7,561 nt of DNA from contig NZ_JAHZIA010000040.1 of the NCBI RefSeq assembly GCF_019420015.1, forward strand, positions 1 to 7,561. Reading direction: 5' to 3'. The notes beneath the pieces were generated by a model that saw nothing but the letters and a program-made list of their open reading frames with translations, was not told where the DNA came from and ran no database searches. Position numbers and translations under genes: made by a program. Below, one piece after another: positions 7,420 through 7,561 of this stretch. Numbering within the stretch: position 1 is the stretch's first letter; the number at the start of each line of letters is the position of its first letter. The stretch comes from Anaerofustis sp. (GTDB lineage: Bacteria; Bacillota; Clostridia; Eubacteriales; Anaerofustaceae).

Positions 7420-7561
7420 TACTTTATTATTATTATTTTTATAAATTCATAATTAATTTCATTATCTTTATTTACATCTAAAAGCTTTACAAAATAATAC
7501 CCGTCACCTCTTAAAGGTTTTATCATACTAGAAGATTCACCCTTTTTAAGTTTAGATGCAG
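7392..7561 (-). CDS. C-terminal end of a probable parvulin-type peptidyl-prolyl isomerase (PrsA/SurA-like foldase), cut by window edge
   Basis: The last 55 codons of a gene are visible, entering from the right edge and ending with TAA at 7392-7394. The peptide contains SKLKKGESSS, then GDGYYFVKLLDVN and a lysine- and isoleucine-rich end. The order L-K-K-G-E-x-S followed about ten residues later by a G-Y-[YH]-[hydrophobic]2-K-L strand is the signature of the end of parvulin rotamase domains, which in Gram-positives occur in extracytoplasmic foldases such as PrsA. The catalytic part, any signal peptide and the start lie outside the window, so the assignment rests on this short pattern alone. 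The gene is in the same direction as the protease gene and 41 bases before it, without a terminator between them. An unrelated protein with a similar end cannot be ruled out. Confidence 0.5.
   Translation of the reverse strand, partial: ASKLKKGESSSMIKPLRGDGYYFVKLLDVNKDNEINYEFIKIIIIKYLLNKENYI

Noticed and set aside
1..7561. A novel defence or mobile system
   Set aside because: Apart from the short edge fragment, every gene is recognisably housekeeping. There are no transposases, integrases, direct repeat arrays, tRNA-associated att sites or composition breaks.

Overview
The window is a compact, AT-rich stretch (roughly 30% GC by eye) in which every gene I can support lies on the minus strand. 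Base composition, AGA/ATA-rich codon use, the gene types (MutS2 with an Smr domain, a PBP5-like D,D-carboxypeptidase, a PreP/HypA-like M16C protease, TrkA) and strong GGAGG-type ribosome binding sites point to a low-GC Gram-positive bacterium of the Clostridia/Tissierellia sort. The lineage is an inference from gene content, not something the sequence proves.

Layout in the direction of transcription (from right to left): 7561-7392 holds the 3' end of a gene whose last 55 residues resemble the end of a parvulin-type peptidyl-prolyl isomerase. 7350-4555 holds a zinc M16C oligopeptidase. 4565-4422 holds the detached C-terminal part of that same protease in another frame. 4399-2897 holds a secreted, membrane-anchored D-alanyl-D-alanine carboxypeptidase with a very basic C-terminal tail. 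2889-499 holds MutS2. 428-1 holds the N-terminal NAD-binding part of TrkA, cut by the window edge. Gaps are 41, 22, 7 and 70 bases and none contains a convincing terminator, so the genes may form one transcription unit, with a possible internal promoter ahead of the protease gene. No gap exceeds 300 bases.

The main discovery is a one-base frameshift near the 3' end of the M16C protease gene, at a run of five T on the coding strand (4564-4568). The annotated frame stops after 931 residues. Removing one T reads straight on into a 45-residue tail that looks like the normal end of this family and gives 975 residues, which is about the family's usual length. What at first seems a 155-base gap between the protease and carboxypeptidase genes is therefore mostly lost coding sequence. 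Whether it is a real mutation, a recoding site or a sequence error cannot be settled from the window.

The genes do not form one obvious pathway. They are a housekeeping set: a possible extracytoplasmic foldase, peptide degradation, peptidoglycan trimming, ribosome-collision/recombination control and potassium uptake. I see no mobile elements, CRISPR arrays, RNA genes or other accessory system.
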